64,000 nt of DNA from an uncultured Lachnospiraceae bacterium. GTDB taxonomy: Bacteria; Bacillota; Clostridia; Lachnospirales; Lachnospiraceae. The notes under the pieces are model-generated. The model saw nothing but the letters and a program-made list of their open reading frames with translations. It had not been told where the DNA came from and did not search any database. A program made the position numbers and the translations under genes. Shown here one piece after another: positions 14,283 through 23,108 of the stretch. The stretch's first letter is position 1; each line of letters opens with the position of its first letter. The stretch spans positions 5,414 through 69,413 of the forward strand of contig CAJUIM010000002.1 of assembly GCA_910586275.1 (NCBI GenBank). Reading direction: 5' to 3'.

Positions 14283-15311
14283 ATGGCAAAGGCAAAGAAA
14301 CTTCCGTCCGGGAACTGGCGGTGCCAAGTCTATGATTATACGGACGCGGCAGGAAAGCGGCATTACAAGTCTTTCACGGCAGGAACCAAAAGAGGGGCAG
14401 AGCATCTGGCCGCGGAATACGCGGACACAAAAAAGGAACGCCCAGAGCCGCTTAAGGTGACGGTTGGAGCCGCGCTGGACAATTACATAGAGATTAAGGG
14501 AAACGTTCTTTCCCCCAGCACCATACGGGGATACAAGGCCATGAGGAGGAACATATATGCGGATATAGAAGAACTCTTGATGGAAAACCTCACGCAGGAA
14601 ACCGTGCAGATATGGGTGAATTCCCTTGCCGCAAAGAAGGATGCCAAGACGGTCAGGAACGCGCATGGGCTTCTGTCGGCCATGCTTTCGATATACATGC
14701 CTGATTTTACGCTTCGCACCGCGATGCCGAGGAAGCAGAAGGAGATCCCGTACATACCAACAGAAAGCGATATAAGGCTCATAGTGGAGTTTTTCAAGGA
14801 ACATGATGCGGAAATGCTAAAGGCGGTTTATCTGGCCGCATTTGGCACGCTTCGGCGTTCGGAGATATGCGCATTGTCCGGAGAGGACATAGAAGGGAAC
14901 ATAGTGCATGTTCACGCCGCCTTAGTGATGGACAAGGACGGGAACTGGATTAAAAAAACAACCAAGACGGCATCCAGCGACAGGTACATACCGATGCCGG
15001 AGTTCGTCATGGACGCCCTTCCGAGGAGCGGGGACATAGTTTCCATAAATCCGGCAGGCATCACGAAGAGGTTTTCCGCTGCTTTGAAAAGGCTCAAAGT
15101 TCCGCACTTCCGGTTCCATGACCTTCGCCATTACTCTGCCAGCATAATGCATGCCATAGGGATTCCGGACCAGTACATCATGCAGCGCGGCGGATGGAGT
15201 TCGGACGGGGTTTTAAAGGCCGTCTACCGAAACACCATGGATGATTACACTAAAAAATTCAGCAGCCAGATTAATGATTACTTTGAGAATGCAACACGAA
15301 ATATCACATGA
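14283..15311 (+). CDS. int: Tyrosine-type phage integrase
   Basis: A 342-residue tyrosine recombinase that inserts and excises the prophage. The N-terminal part ('KLPSGNWRCQVYDYTDAAGK') is the arm-binding AP2-like domain, then a core-binding SAM-like domain ('LDNYIEIKGNVLSPSTIRGY'), then the catalytic domain with 'TLRRSEICAL' (first Arg), 'FHDLRHYSASIM' (HxxR) and 'MDDYTKKF' with the tyrosine nucleophile after HxxW-like 'RGGWSS'. The ATG at 14283 follows AAGGAGG; the frame is open earlier but without an SD. It is adjacent to the attachment site at 15354-15379. Confidence 0.93.
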   Translation: MAKAKKLPSGNWRCQVYDYTDAAGKRHYKSFTAGTKRGAEHLAAEYADTKKERPEPLKVTVGAALDNYIEIKGNVLSPSTIRGYKAMRRNIYADIEELLMENLTQETVQIWVNSLAAKKDAKTVRNAHGLLSAMLSIYMPDFTLRTAMPRKQKEIPYIPTESDIRLIVEFFKEHDAEMLKAVYLAAFGTLRRSEICALSGEDIEGNIVHVHAALVMDKDGNWIKKTTKTASSDRYIPMPEFVMDALPRSGDIVSINPAGITKRFSAALKRLKVPHFRFHDLRHYSASIMHAIGIPDQYIMQRGGWSSDGVLKAVYRNTMDDYTKKFSSQINDYFENATRNIT

Positions 15312-15353
15312 TTTAAAAAACATTGAGATAATAAGGATTTTCTAGTAGTATAT

Positions 15354-15379
15354 GCGGGTTCGAATCCCACACTCTCCGC
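15354..15379 (+). other. Attachment site: 3' end of a tRNA-Ser gene
   Basis: The bases GGGTTCGAATCCCACACTC, followed by TCCGC, are the T-loop, T-stem and acceptor end of a bacterial tRNA-Ser. No D-arm or anticodon precedes them; upstream is phage DNA. This is the duplicated core left by integration into a tRNA-Ser gene whose intact copy should flank the left end of the prophage outside the window. The T-stem reads GCGGG, one base off pairing. Confidence 0.8.
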
Positions 15380-15388
15380 TTTATTATG

Positions 15389-15440
15389 CCCCCGGTATTT
15401 ATGCCTGATGTTCAAGTATCCGCATAAATACCGGGGTTTT
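15389..15440 (+). terminator. Terminator beyond the attachment site
   Basis: CCCCGGTATTTATGC and GCATAAATACCGGGG form a perfect 15-bp stem followed by TTTT. It was probably the terminator of the original tRNA-Ser transcript. Confidence 0.85.
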
Positions 15441-15474
15441 ATATTATTGATTATCCATTGACTGACCCTAGTGA

Positions 15475-15684
15475 TTGACAGACAAACAGTTCAACGGTTT
15501 TGTAAGCTTTCTGTTAGACGCTCTGAAAGATGCAATGGAAGAAAAGGAATGCGAGAAGAATGCTTGTGCCAAATTCAAGCTACATAGCCCACTATGCGCT
15601 CCTCATTTGGCACAAATCTCCCACAAAAGTGGCGCACATCTGCCGAACAGCAATTTTTTAACACGCTCTGCCCCGTCTTTATGA
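15475..15684 (+). pseudogene. Small gene whose 3' end is replaced by a repeat element
   Basis: The first 29 codons from a TTG (MTDKQFNGFVSFLLDALKDA) look like a real small helical protein. From about codon 30 the frame enters a copy of the dispersed repeat (15564-15669, reverse orientation) and the rest is non-protein-like. I read it as a gene truncated by the element. The resemblance of the start to small conserved clostridial proteins is from memory and unproven. Confidence 0.4.
15564..15669 (-). repeat. MITE-like repeat, partial copy
   Basis: Read on the minus strand it starts AGAGCGTGTTAAAAAATTGC and matches the full copy at 58570-58734 for about 105 bp, including CGGCAGATGTGCG and GGCTATGT. 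The other terminal repeat is missing. Confidence 0.7.
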
Positions 15685-17661
15685 AAGCATTCCCTCTTTC
15701 AGTATATTGTGATCCTGCAGTACTTTTTCTATCACGGTGCCTTTTATCACATGAAGAATAGGTTTTTTCAGTGCATTGAGAGGGCCGGGAAGTTCGATTT
15801 CCAGCGGCGATTTTCCGTCCATAAGTTTTACCGTGCTGTCCAGCAATTCCCGGATATCATATACGCTGCCCCATACTTCCGGCACGCCGCGGTCTACGCC
15901 AAGCAGTCCGTACACTGCTTCCATAGCTGTCCTTACCGAATATTCGGTAGTAAAGACAGTGTCCCTAGGTGTCTCCGCAAACTGCCCTAAAAAAGCAAAG
16001 TTAACACATCCGTCCGGAATGACATCCGGGCGGTCGCCTTTTGCCCTAGGCATAAAGAATGCCGTAATATATGGCATCATGGTCGGCACGCATACTGCAC
16101 TGTTTTCTGCCAAGTCAGGAATTTGTTCTTCCGGAACGCCCAGATGGTACAGCCATTCTTCCGTAATTTCCTTGCCGGTACATTCCCGCATGGGTTTTTT
16201 TATGAAATCACCCGGCACATCGGTAAACAGGCCATATACCCATACGCACACTTTATCCTTATCCTGCTCTTTGAACTGTCCCTGCCTGTTGATCGTCCAG
16301 CTCATCAGCCAGCCGGAATCCTGACAGCTGACAATGCCGCCGGTCACTACTTTCCCGCTCTTAGGGTCACGTTTGCATATATTTGTGATATATGGCAGGA
16401 TTTTGTCATCCAAAGTGGTAACCGTTGCCGACTCCCAATTTGTTTTCGCCACATCGGAGCAGAATTTCTCCGGATGTCCGAAAGAAGGGTCTTGCTTTGC
16501 AATGTTTTTCCACAGGCTCCAGCATCCGCTGGTTCTTACCTCCGCATCCCCATTGGGCGCATGGTTTTGGTCGCCGTATACGGTGCCTTCGGTACAGCTT
16601 CCGTTAGTCACAAACACTAAATCATCTTCGGTCAGGGTAATCCCCTTTTCTATTCCTTTCACTTTACATTCAATGGTCTTCGCAATCTTCTTTCCGTTTT
16701 CCTTTTCAAAGATTACATTGGTCACTTCCGTATTGAACTGGAAGTCAACGCCTGCTTCCTCCAGATATTTCTGCATCGGAAGTATCAGGGATTCATACTG
16801 ATTGTATTTTGTGAACTTTAATGCGCTGAAATCCGGAAGCCCGGCAATATGGTGAATGAATCTCTGGAAATATAATTTCATTTCCAATGCGCTATGCCAG
16901 TTTTCAAAGGCAAACATTGTCCTCCAATATAACCAGAAAGTAGAATCGAATACTTCCTTGTCAAATACATCTTCTATTGTCTTATCGTATAAGTCTTCGT
17001 CCTTCGTCATGAACAATTTCATAATTTCCATGCAGCCTTTTTGGCTCAGGTTGAATTTTCCGTCTGTATGGGCATCTTCGCCACGGTTCATAGTCGCTCT
17101 GCAGAGAGAATAGTTGGGATCCTCTTTATTCAGCCAGTAATATTCGTCCAATACGGATACTCCCGGTGTCTCTATGGACGGAATGCTGCGGAACAAGTCC
17201 CAAAGGCATTCAAAGTGATTTTCCATCTCCCGGCCGCCGCGCATTACATATCCCCTAGAGGCATCATAGATTCCGTCACAGGCTCCTCCTGCTATATCCA
17301 TGGCTTCCAAAATATGAATATGCGAGCCTGGCATCTGCCCGTCGCGTACCAAGAAACACGCAGCGGACAATGCTGCCAGCCCGCTTCCTACTATATATGC
17401 ATTCTTCCCTTCCACGCCTTCCGGCTTTCTGGGTCTTGCAAATGCTTCATAATTTCCGTTTGTATAATAAATCCCTTTACTGTTTTTCTCGTTTTTCCCT
17501 CTTTCCGTATTGCGGTACTCCGTTTTATCAGCCGCTGCATGAGATGCTCTCTCTTCTGCTTTCTTTTCCGCTTTTTTATGATTTTTTGCCGCAATTGCCG
17601 CTGCGCCTGCCCCTGCTGCCAATGCCGCTACGCCCAATCCGATATTTTTTTTACTTGCCAT
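15679..17661 (-). CDS. ohyA: Oleate hydratase (MCRA family)
   Basis: A 660-residue FAD enzyme that adds water to the cis-9 double bond of oleate and other unsaturated fatty acids, giving 10-hydroxy acids; in gut bacteria this detoxifies free fatty acids. The FAD-binding 'AYIVGSGLAALSAACFLVRDG' lies at about residues 88-108, then 'GACDGIYDASRGYVMRGGREM', and the C-terminal 'FLGQFAETPRDTVFTTEYSVR' is strongly conserved. The first 65 residues are an extra Ala/Lys-rich region with a hydrophobic stretch (GLGVAALAAGAGAAAIAA), probably a membrane anchor. The ATG at 17661 is eight bases after GGTGG. A TetR gene lies just upstream, separated by a terminator. Confidence 0.93.
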   Translation of the reverse strand: MASKKNIGLGVAALAAGAGAAAIAAKNHKKAEKKAEERASHAAADKTEYRNTERGKNEKNSKGIYYTNGNYEAFARPRKPEGVEGKNAYIVGSGLAALSAACFLVRDGQMPGSHIHILEAMDIAGGACDGIYDASRGYVMRGGREMENHFECLWDLFRSIPSIETPGVSVLDEYYWLNKEDPNYSLCRATMNRGEDAHTDGKFNLSQKGCMEIMKLFMTKDEDLYDKTIEDVFDKEVFDSTFWLYWRTMFAFENWHSALEMKLYFQRFIHHIAGLPDFSALKFTKYNQYESLILPMQKYLEEAGVDFQFNTEVTNVIFEKENGKKIAKTIECKVKGIEKGITLTEDDLVFVTNGSCTEGTVYGDQNHAPNGDAEVRTSGCWSLWKNIAKQDPSFGHPEKFCSDVAKTNWESATVTTLDDKILPYITNICKRDPKSGKVVTGGIVSCQDSGWLMSWTINRQGQFKEQDKDKVCVWVYGLFTDVPGDFIKKPMRECTGKEITEEWLYHLGVPEEQIPDLAENSAVCVPTMMPYITAFFMPRAKGDRPDVIPDGCVNFAFLGQFAETPRDTVFTTEYSVRTAMEAVYGLLGVDRGVPEVWGSVYDIRELLDSTVKLMDGKSPLEIELPGPLNALKKPILHVIKGTVIEKVLQDHNILKEGMLS

Positions 17662-17742
17662 ATTCTTTTCCACCTTTCCTGTTTATATCTGTTTTGCTCC
17701 ATGTCCTTATTCTATTCTTTCCGTTTTTCTTTTTCTATTTAC

Positions 17743-17785
17743 AAAACAGGCGGAATGATAAAAAATTTATCATTCCGCCTGTTTT
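17743..17785 (-). terminator. Strong terminator between the TetR and oleate hydratase genes
   Basis: An 18-bp perfect stem (AAAACAGGCGGAATGATA at 17743 and its complement at 17768) with a 7-base loop. It ends the TetR transcript; the A/T ends make it work on both strands. Confidence 0.85.
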
Positions 17786-17808
17786 GATAAAGCGCATACC
17801 CAACATGC

Positions 17809-18375
17809 CTAATTCTTTTTCATCCGTTCAAAATTGTGGATGGAATTTGTAATGTTCCCATGGAGCGCAATTCCTATTTTATTTACGATTACTTTATAGT
17901 CCTCTTTCATGCCGCGGTCGATCCAATCCAAAATAATCCCGACAAAGCCATATTTATAAAATTCGGCAACAAAGGCTTTATCCTCCTCCGCCACATCTGT
18001 CCCGGCGCATATTTCACCGACTACGTCTGCAATCAGCCCGTAAGTAAGCTTATACAGATAATTTTCTATTTTTTCCTTATTGACGGAACGGTAAACATTG
18101 AGAATAAACGGCTTATTCTCCAAAACCGCCTCGAAAATCTGAAGCATCCCTTCCTGCCAAGTATCATATGTTTTCTTCCCCTGAAGCGCGCGTTTGCCGT
18201 CTTCTATGCACACCCATTCCACCAAATCATAAATATCTTTAAAATGATAGTAGAATGACATCCTGCTGATGCCGCAGTCCGATGTCAGGTCGTTAATCGT
18301 TATTTTATCCAACGGCTTATGAAGCAGCATGTTCCTCAAGGATGCTTCCAATGCCAGTTTCGTCGCATTTGACAT
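17809..18375 (-). CDS. TetR-family regulator next to oleate hydratase
   Basis: A 188-residue regulator. 'MLLHKPLDKITINDLTSDCGISRMSFYYHFKDIYDLVEWV' is a standard TetR HTH at about residues 15-55; the C-terminal ligand domain resembles the DhaS-type TetR_C group. The ATG at 18375 lies three bases after the chemoreceptor stop and behind AGGAAA inside that gene, so it is translationally coupled to it; an in-frame start at 18411 lacks an SD. Location suggests control of the hydratase gene in response to fatty acids; inference. Confidence 0.85.
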   Translation of the reverse strand: MSNATKLALEASLRNMLLHKPLDKITINDLTSDCGISRMSFYYHFKDIYDLVEWVCIEDGKRALQGKKTYDTWQEGMLQIFEAVLENKPFILNVYRSVNKEKIENYLYKLTYGLIADVVGEICAGTDVAEEDKAFVAEFYKYGFVGIILDWIDRGMKEDYKVIVNKIGIALHGNITNSIHNFERMKKN

Positions 18376-18377
18376 AA

Positions 18378-20039
18378 CTATTTCCTGGAGCCTTTCAGCC
18401 GGAACATACATGTCAGATTCTTCAGCATATTGGCCTGTGCGCTAAGCTCCTCGCTGGTTGCCGCACTCTCCTGAGCCGTAGCGGAATTGGTCTGCACCAC
18501 GCTGGAAATCTGGCTGATGCTTTCCTGAATGTCCACAATGGACTGTGCCTGTGTCCGGGATGTCTCTGCAATATGGTTTGTAGTTTCCATAACTTCGCTT
18601 GCCCCGGCTACCACGGAAGCCAGCTGAGACGCAGTTTCGTTCACGATCAGCGTGCCATGCTCTACCTTTTCTATGGAACGTGCAATCAGTTTTGCGGTGG
18701 ACTTAGATGCCTCCGCACTCTTGCTTGCCAATGCCCGCACTTCCTCTGCCACTACGGCAAAGCCTTTTCCTGCCTCGCCTGCCCTGGCCGCTTCCACTGC
18801 GGCATTCAGCGCAAGAATATTTGTCTGGGAGGCAATGCTCTCAATAGTCTTAATAATCTTGCTGATTTCATTGGAACTGTCGTTGATTTCCTGCATAGCA
18901 TCAATCATTTCCTGCATCTTCTGATTGCTTTCCATGATCTGTTCCCCGACCAGTTCCACATACTTACTTGCCTGCTCCGCATTTTCCGCCGACTTCGTCA
19001 CGTTCTGGGAGATTTCCCGCATGTTCATTTCCAATGCTTCCACCGTACTGGCCTGCTCTACTGCCCCTTGGCTCAATGCCTGTGCGCCTACGGATACCTG
19101 TTCGGCACCGCCGGAAACATATTCCGTGCTTTCCACAATCTGCGCCATGGTACTGTTCAGTTTCGTAAGTATATCATCCAGTGATTTCTTTATGGAAGCA
19201 AAATCACCCACATAATCCTGCTTCGTTCCGGCTGTCAGATCCCCATCCGAAATAGCCGCCAGTATCGTAGAAATTTCACCTATGTACCCTCTCAGGGTAT
19301 GTATCATATTTTTAAAGATAACCCCTAGGTGGCCGATTTCATCATTGGAACGTATGCTCACTTCCATTTGCTTATTGGAATCGAGTCCCAATTCGCCCCG
19401 TTCCATCGTCTGAGCCAGATTCGTCAGTTTCGACAGCGGCTTGGAAACGGAATGAATGATAAAAATCGACATAATCACTACGCTGATGACAACCAGCACA
19501 CACCCTACCAAAGTTGCCATCCGCACCGTTTCATCGATCTGCTGAGTAGCCGTTTCCACGGAAATGCCGCAGAAAATCAGCCCGTCAATCTGCCCATTCT
19601 CATCTCTGGTAGGTACATAGGAGCAAAGATGTTCCACACCCAGAATTTCCATGGTTCCGACATAACTCTCTCCCTGTTCCAATATTTTCACCTTCAGATT
19701 CTCCGAAAGTTTTGTCCCTACGGCACGTTCCCCGTCTTTCACAATGGTAGTATATGCCCTCTCATCTCCGCGGAAAATCGTAAACTCACACCGCATCAGT
19801 TCTTTCAGTTCGTCCAGCATCTCTGTTTTATCTTCCGGCCCTTGGTAATCATCCAATTCATATGCCAGCATATTCGTTCCGTTGACACACCGGTCATGCA
19901 GCATATCCATCGCCAGGCTGGTAAACATAGCAACACATAGACGTACTACCAGAAAAATGCTGACTGCCAACAGACACACTACAATTAAGTTTACTTTGTT
20001 TCCTAAATGGCGTACTTTTCTGTTTTTTTCATCCTTCAT
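18378..20039 (-). CDS. Methyl-accepting chemotaxis protein with single Cache domain
   Basis: A 553-residue chemoreceptor. First membrane helix at about residues 16-42, an extracytoplasmic single-Cache-like domain (about 45-170), second helix (about 175-200, '[21 protein letters not shown]'), HAMP, then the coiled-coil signalling domain whose tip reads '[20 protein letters not shown]' and '[12 protein letters not shown]'. It would feed CheA/CheW. It is the first gene of a possible operon with the TetR gene, an odd pairing. SD: AAGGG before the ATG. Confidence 0.92.
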   Translation of the reverse strand: MKDEKNRKVRHLGNKVNLIVVCLLAVSIFLVVRLCVAMFTSLAMDMLHDRCVNGTNMLAYELDDYQGPEDKTEMLDELKELMRCEFTIFRGDERAYTTIVKDGERAVGTKLSENLKVKILEQGESYVGTMEILGVEHLCSYVPTRDENGQIDGLIFCGISVETATQQIDETVRMATLVGCVLVVISVVIMSIFIIHSVSKPLSKLTNLAQTMERGELGLDSNKQMEVSIRSNDEIGHLGVIFKNMIHTLRGYIGEISTILAAISDGDLTAGTKQDYVGDFASIKKSLDDILTKLNSTMAQIVESTEYVSGGAEQVSVGAQALSQGAVEQASTVEALEMNMREISQNVTKSAENAEQASKYVELVGEQIMESNQKMQEMIDAMQEINDSSNEISKIIKTIESIASQTNILALNAAVEAARAGEAGKGFAVVAEEVRALASKSAEASKSTAKLIARSIEKVEHGTLIVNETASQLASVVAGASEVMETTNHIAETSRTQAQSIVDIQESISQISSVVQTNSATAQESAATSEELSAQANMLKNLTCMFRLKGSRK

Positions 20040-20173
20040 CTCAATCCCTTGCCTTTCTTGTCTCCTGCATATTCAGATTGCAGACAAATATTTTTCTGGG
20101 AGAAAGCCCAGTCTATTCTATATTATCCATTCTTCGGGAAAAATGCAATAGTATATTTTAGTTTGGCATAAAA

Positions 20174-20226
20174 CTGAAAATTGCTTTCCGGCAGATGTGC
20201 GTCACAATTTGTGAGAGATTTGTGCC
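20174..20226 (+). repeat. MITE-like repeat, 53-bp left-end fragment
   Basis: CTGAAAATTGCTTTCCGGCA followed by GATGTGCGTCACAATTTGTG and GAGATTTGTGCC matches the left part of the full element at 58570. It lies between the chemoreceptor promoter region and the end of the kinase gene. Confidence 0.65.
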
Positions 20227-20249
20227 CCTTGTGAAAAATCGGGAAAATA

Positions 20250-21377
20250 TCACAATTGGGCTTTGCATTTCTCTATTATGCCGGCCATCTGGCTCCACTT
20301 CTTTTCCATATCCGCTACCAGCTTGAACTGCGTCCTTGCCCGGTCTAAGTTATGGTTTTCCCTATGGATTTTAAAGTAAGTGTCTCCTTCCAGAAAGTCT
20401 GCCAGAAAGCGTATGCCGCACTCATAAGTCATAAGTTTTGCCCCCATCGGCAGCATCTCTATTTCTTTCTCCGTAAGACTTCCGCTGCAGCCTTCCAAAA
20501 ATCCCTTCACATATGCCTCGAACAGCGAAAGATCCAATTCTACCTTATCAAGATCCTTTTCATCCTCGTCCCCTGTGCTTGCACCGAAGCGGATAGAATC
20601 CCCGAAATCATACAGGGACAAGCCCGGCATCACTGTATCCAAATCTATTACGCACAGCACTTCTTTCGTGCTGCTGTCAAACAGGATGTTATTCAGTTTC
20701 GTGTCATTATGGGTAACACGCAGAGGCAGTTCCCCTGCCTGCAAAAGTTCTGTCAGCACGGAAGTCTCGTTTTCTCTCGCTAAGGCAAATGCAATCTCTT
20801 TCTCCGCCAAAGCTGCCCGCCCCATCTTATCTTCTTCCACCGCCCGCTTAAAGTTCCTGAAACGGGAAGGCGTATTGTGGAAATCAGGAATGGTTTCATG
20901 AAGTTTTTCCACCGGAAAGTCTGCCAGTTTCCTTTGGAAACAGCCAAAAGCCACCGCGCTGTCATGGAAATCTTTGGCAGATTCTACCTTTTCCAGACAG
21001 AGAGCCCCTTCCATAAACTGGAACATTCTCCAGTAATTATGGTTACTGTCCTCATAATAGGATTTTCCTTCTTTTGTCATAATCACGTTTAAGGTTTCTC
21101 TTTCCGCATCCCTCCCCTGCTCAATCGCTTTCTTACGGAGATATTCCGTCACGTTCACCACATTCTCCATTAGCTGATGGGGATTCTTGAAAATTTCGTG
21201 GTTCATCCTCTGCAGAATATACCGTTTCGCTGTTTCACCGGGTCTTTCGTAAGTAAGCAAAAATGTATCGTTAATATGGCCGTTCCCATATGGCTGTTTT
21301 GCCGTCAGCCTGCCTTCCGTGGCAAATTGGGCTATTGCTTCTTCGATTTGACTGTTTACCGTATTTTCCATATTCAT
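20250..21377 (-). CDS. nahK: N-acetylhexosamine 1-kinase (NahK-like)
   Basis: A 375-residue aminoglycoside-phosphotransferase-fold kinase. Signature stretches shared with bifidobacterial NahK are 'GNGHINDTFLLTYE', 'RVTHNDTKLNNILFD' (catalytic Asp), 'VIDLDTVMPGLSLYDFGDSI' and 'YECGIRFLADFLEGDTYF'. NahK phosphorylates GalNAc or GlcNAc at C1 in the use of mucin and milk sugars (lacto-N-biose/galacto-N-biose pathway). No lacto-N-biose phosphorylase is in the window. AAGGAG precedes the ATG. Confidence 0.85.
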   Translation of the reverse strand: MNMENTVNSQIEEAIAQFATEGRLTAKQPYGNGHINDTFLLTYERPGETAKRYILQRMNHEIFKNPHQLMENVVNVTEYLRKKAIEQGRDAERETLNVIMTKEGKSYYEDSNHNYWRMFQFMEGALCLEKVESAKDFHDSAVAFGCFQRKLADFPVEKLHETIPDFHNTPSRFRNFKRAVEEDKMGRAALAEKEIAFALARENETSVLTELLQAGELPLRVTHNDTKLNNILFDSSTKEVLCVIDLDTVMPGLSLYDFGDSIRFGASTGDEDEKDLDKVELDLSLFEAYVKGFLEGCSGSLTEKEIEMLPMGAKLMTYECGIRFLADFLEGDTYFKIHRENHNLDRARTQFKLVADMEKKWSQMAGIIEKCKAQL

Positions 21378-21498
21378 AAACTCTCCTTAACCGTCAATCC
21401 GCTGCAACCAGCGGATGTCCCATTTTATTTCCATCGTTCTTTTCATATATTTATAAACTCAGCAACCCCGCCACAAACGGCGGGGTTATCTCTTTACT

Positions 21499-22122
21499 TT
21501 AATTTTCTCTATACCCACGGATGAAAAGAAATACTCCCACTGCCACAAGCGCTACGCCTATGAGAAACAGTACCCGGACAGCCGTAAAGCTTCTGAACTG
21601 AATCACCAGCGGATCTCCCATCTCCTCAATTTCACTTTCCGTATAATCCATCTCCCTCAGATATCCCTTATAATATTCGGCCAACTGCTCTTCCATGACT
21701 TCTACGCTTCCCGCCATATGTACAGTCGTCGTAGGTTCTACGCCGCCCATCAGAAATTCATAAGTCTCATCGGTTATTTGAGCCATAACGTCCACATCTG
21801 CCTGACGCCCTTTCAATCCGATATAGCCGTCTGCGGTAGGAATCATGTAATATCTTCCGTTGGCCTTATCCCCGCTTCTGCTGCCGTCCGAACGTTTTGT
21901 ATAAGTACTTTCCGATGCAAAGTAATCCAACACATAAATTACGTCCCCTTCCACATGAGAACCAGCCTTAACTTCTTTTCCGTCCAGCATGTCTTGAAAG
22001 CTGATGGCAGGCTTAAAGGAAATAATGAAGTCTTTTCCGGCATTGAACAGCATTGTGACGCCGATTGCCAGAAGGATCAGTATGTTCATACTGAATGCGC
22101 CGATTAGTCTTTTGAAACTCAT
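21499..22122 (-). CDS. Two-pass membrane protein (DUF6709-like)
   Basis: A 207-residue protein with a hydrophobic helix at residues 8-28, an extracytoplasmic domain of about 150 residues ('GSHVEGDVIYVLDYFA...YYMIPTADGYIGLKG') and a second helix near the end (VRVLFLIGVALVAVGVFLFI). I recall this layout from a clostridial family of unknown function. It lies downstream of larE, 94 bp away, and may or may not share its transcript. Confidence 0.55.
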   Translation of the reverse strand: MSFKRLIGAFSMNILILLAIGVTMLFNAGKDFIISFKPAISFQDMLDGKEVKAGSHVEGDVIYVLDYFASESTYTKRSDGSRSGDKANGRYYMIPTADGYIGLKGRQADVDVMAQITDETYEFLMGGVEPTTTVHMAGSVEVMEEQLAEYYKGYLREMDYTESEIEEMGDPLVIQFRSFTAVRVLFLIGVALVAVGVFLFIRGYREN

Positions 22123-22216
22123 TGTTACTCTCCTCTCTTTCTCCCTTGTGTCTTACTTTTACGGCAGATACCGTCACCCTGTCCATGCCCTTCCTTCCGC
22201 CATAAAAATGACCAGT

Positions 22217-23095
22217 TTATAATAGTTTATCAATCGTTTGAGTGCATGATACCATGTTTTCATGTGTCATGTCAATATCCATGCTTCCTGACCGGAATCC
22301 TTCCAAATCCAACGCAATATATGTGTATCCCACCTCCTTCAGAAAGGCGGCAATCTGATCCTTCTGTGCCATAATTTTGGAAAAATCTCCCTCATCCGCT
22401 TCAATCCGCGCCACAGTCTCATGCACCCGGAGCCTTACGTTGCCAAGCCCCAATGATTTCAGATAGATTTCTCCTTTTTCAGCCTGCTGTATTTTCTCAT
22501 AAGTTAAGGAAGTTCCGTAAGGGAATCTGGTGGCAAGACAGGGAGCGGCAGGCTTTGCAGCCACCGACAGTCCATACTCCGCCGCCATTTGCCGTACCTC
22601 TGCTTTCGTCATATGAGTCTCCGCCAGAGGGCTTGCAATCCGCAGTTCTTTCAGTGCCTTTATGCCCGGGCGGTATACATGAAGGTCGTCTTCATTCGTC
22701 CCCTCCAATATGACAGGAATGCCCATTTGAGCTGCCCGTTCCTTTATTTTGCGGAACAGATACTTTTTGCAGCGGTAACACCGGTCTATGGGGTTCTCCG
22801 TAATGCCTGCTTCTTTCAGTTCGTCTATGAAAATTGCCATATGCAGAGCACCTGTCTCCTCCGCAATTTTCCTTGCTTCCTCCATTTCCCTGACAGGATG
22901 CATCCTCGTCTGAACGGTAATCCCATAGACCTTCTTTCCTGTTGTCCCTGCCGCCTCACAAGCCAGTTTCAGCAGCAAACTGCTGTCCACGCCGCCGGAA
23001 AAGGCCACGATAATATCCGTTTCCGCATATTGAGCCATCCGCTTCAAAAGCCCGTTTTTCTTCCTGCAAAAAATATCCTGCTCTTCTCTGCCCAC
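22217..23095 (-). CDS. larE: LarE sulfur transferase for the nickel-pincer cofactor
   Basis: A 292-residue PP-loop enzyme that adenylates the biscarboxylate pyridinium intermediate and inserts sulfur during synthesis of the nickel-pincer nucleotide (NPN). The PP-loop is 'VAFSGGVDSSLLLKLA' (about residues 30-45). 'PIDRCYRCKKYLF' and 'KPAAPCLATRFPYGT' carry cysteines, the latter at the place where the sacrificial cysteine is found in Lactobacillus LarE. Its start is 14 bp after the larC stop, the same operon. Confidence 0.9.
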   Translation of the reverse strand: MGREEQDIFCRKKNGLLKRMAQYAETDIIVAFSGGVDSSLLLKLACEAAGTTGKKVYGITVQTRMHPVREMEEARKIAEETGALHMAIFIDELKEAGITENPIDRCYRCKKYLFRKIKERAAQMGIPVILEGTNEDDLHVYRPGIKALKELRIASPLAETHMTKAEVRQMAAEYGLSVAAKPAAPCLATRFPYGTSLTYEKIQQAEKGEIYLKSLGLGNVRLRVHETVARIEADEGDFSKIMAQKDQIAAFLKEVGYTYIALDLEGFRSGSMDIDMTHENMVSCTQTIDKLL

Positions 23096-23108
23096 TGCCG
23101 CCTCCCAA

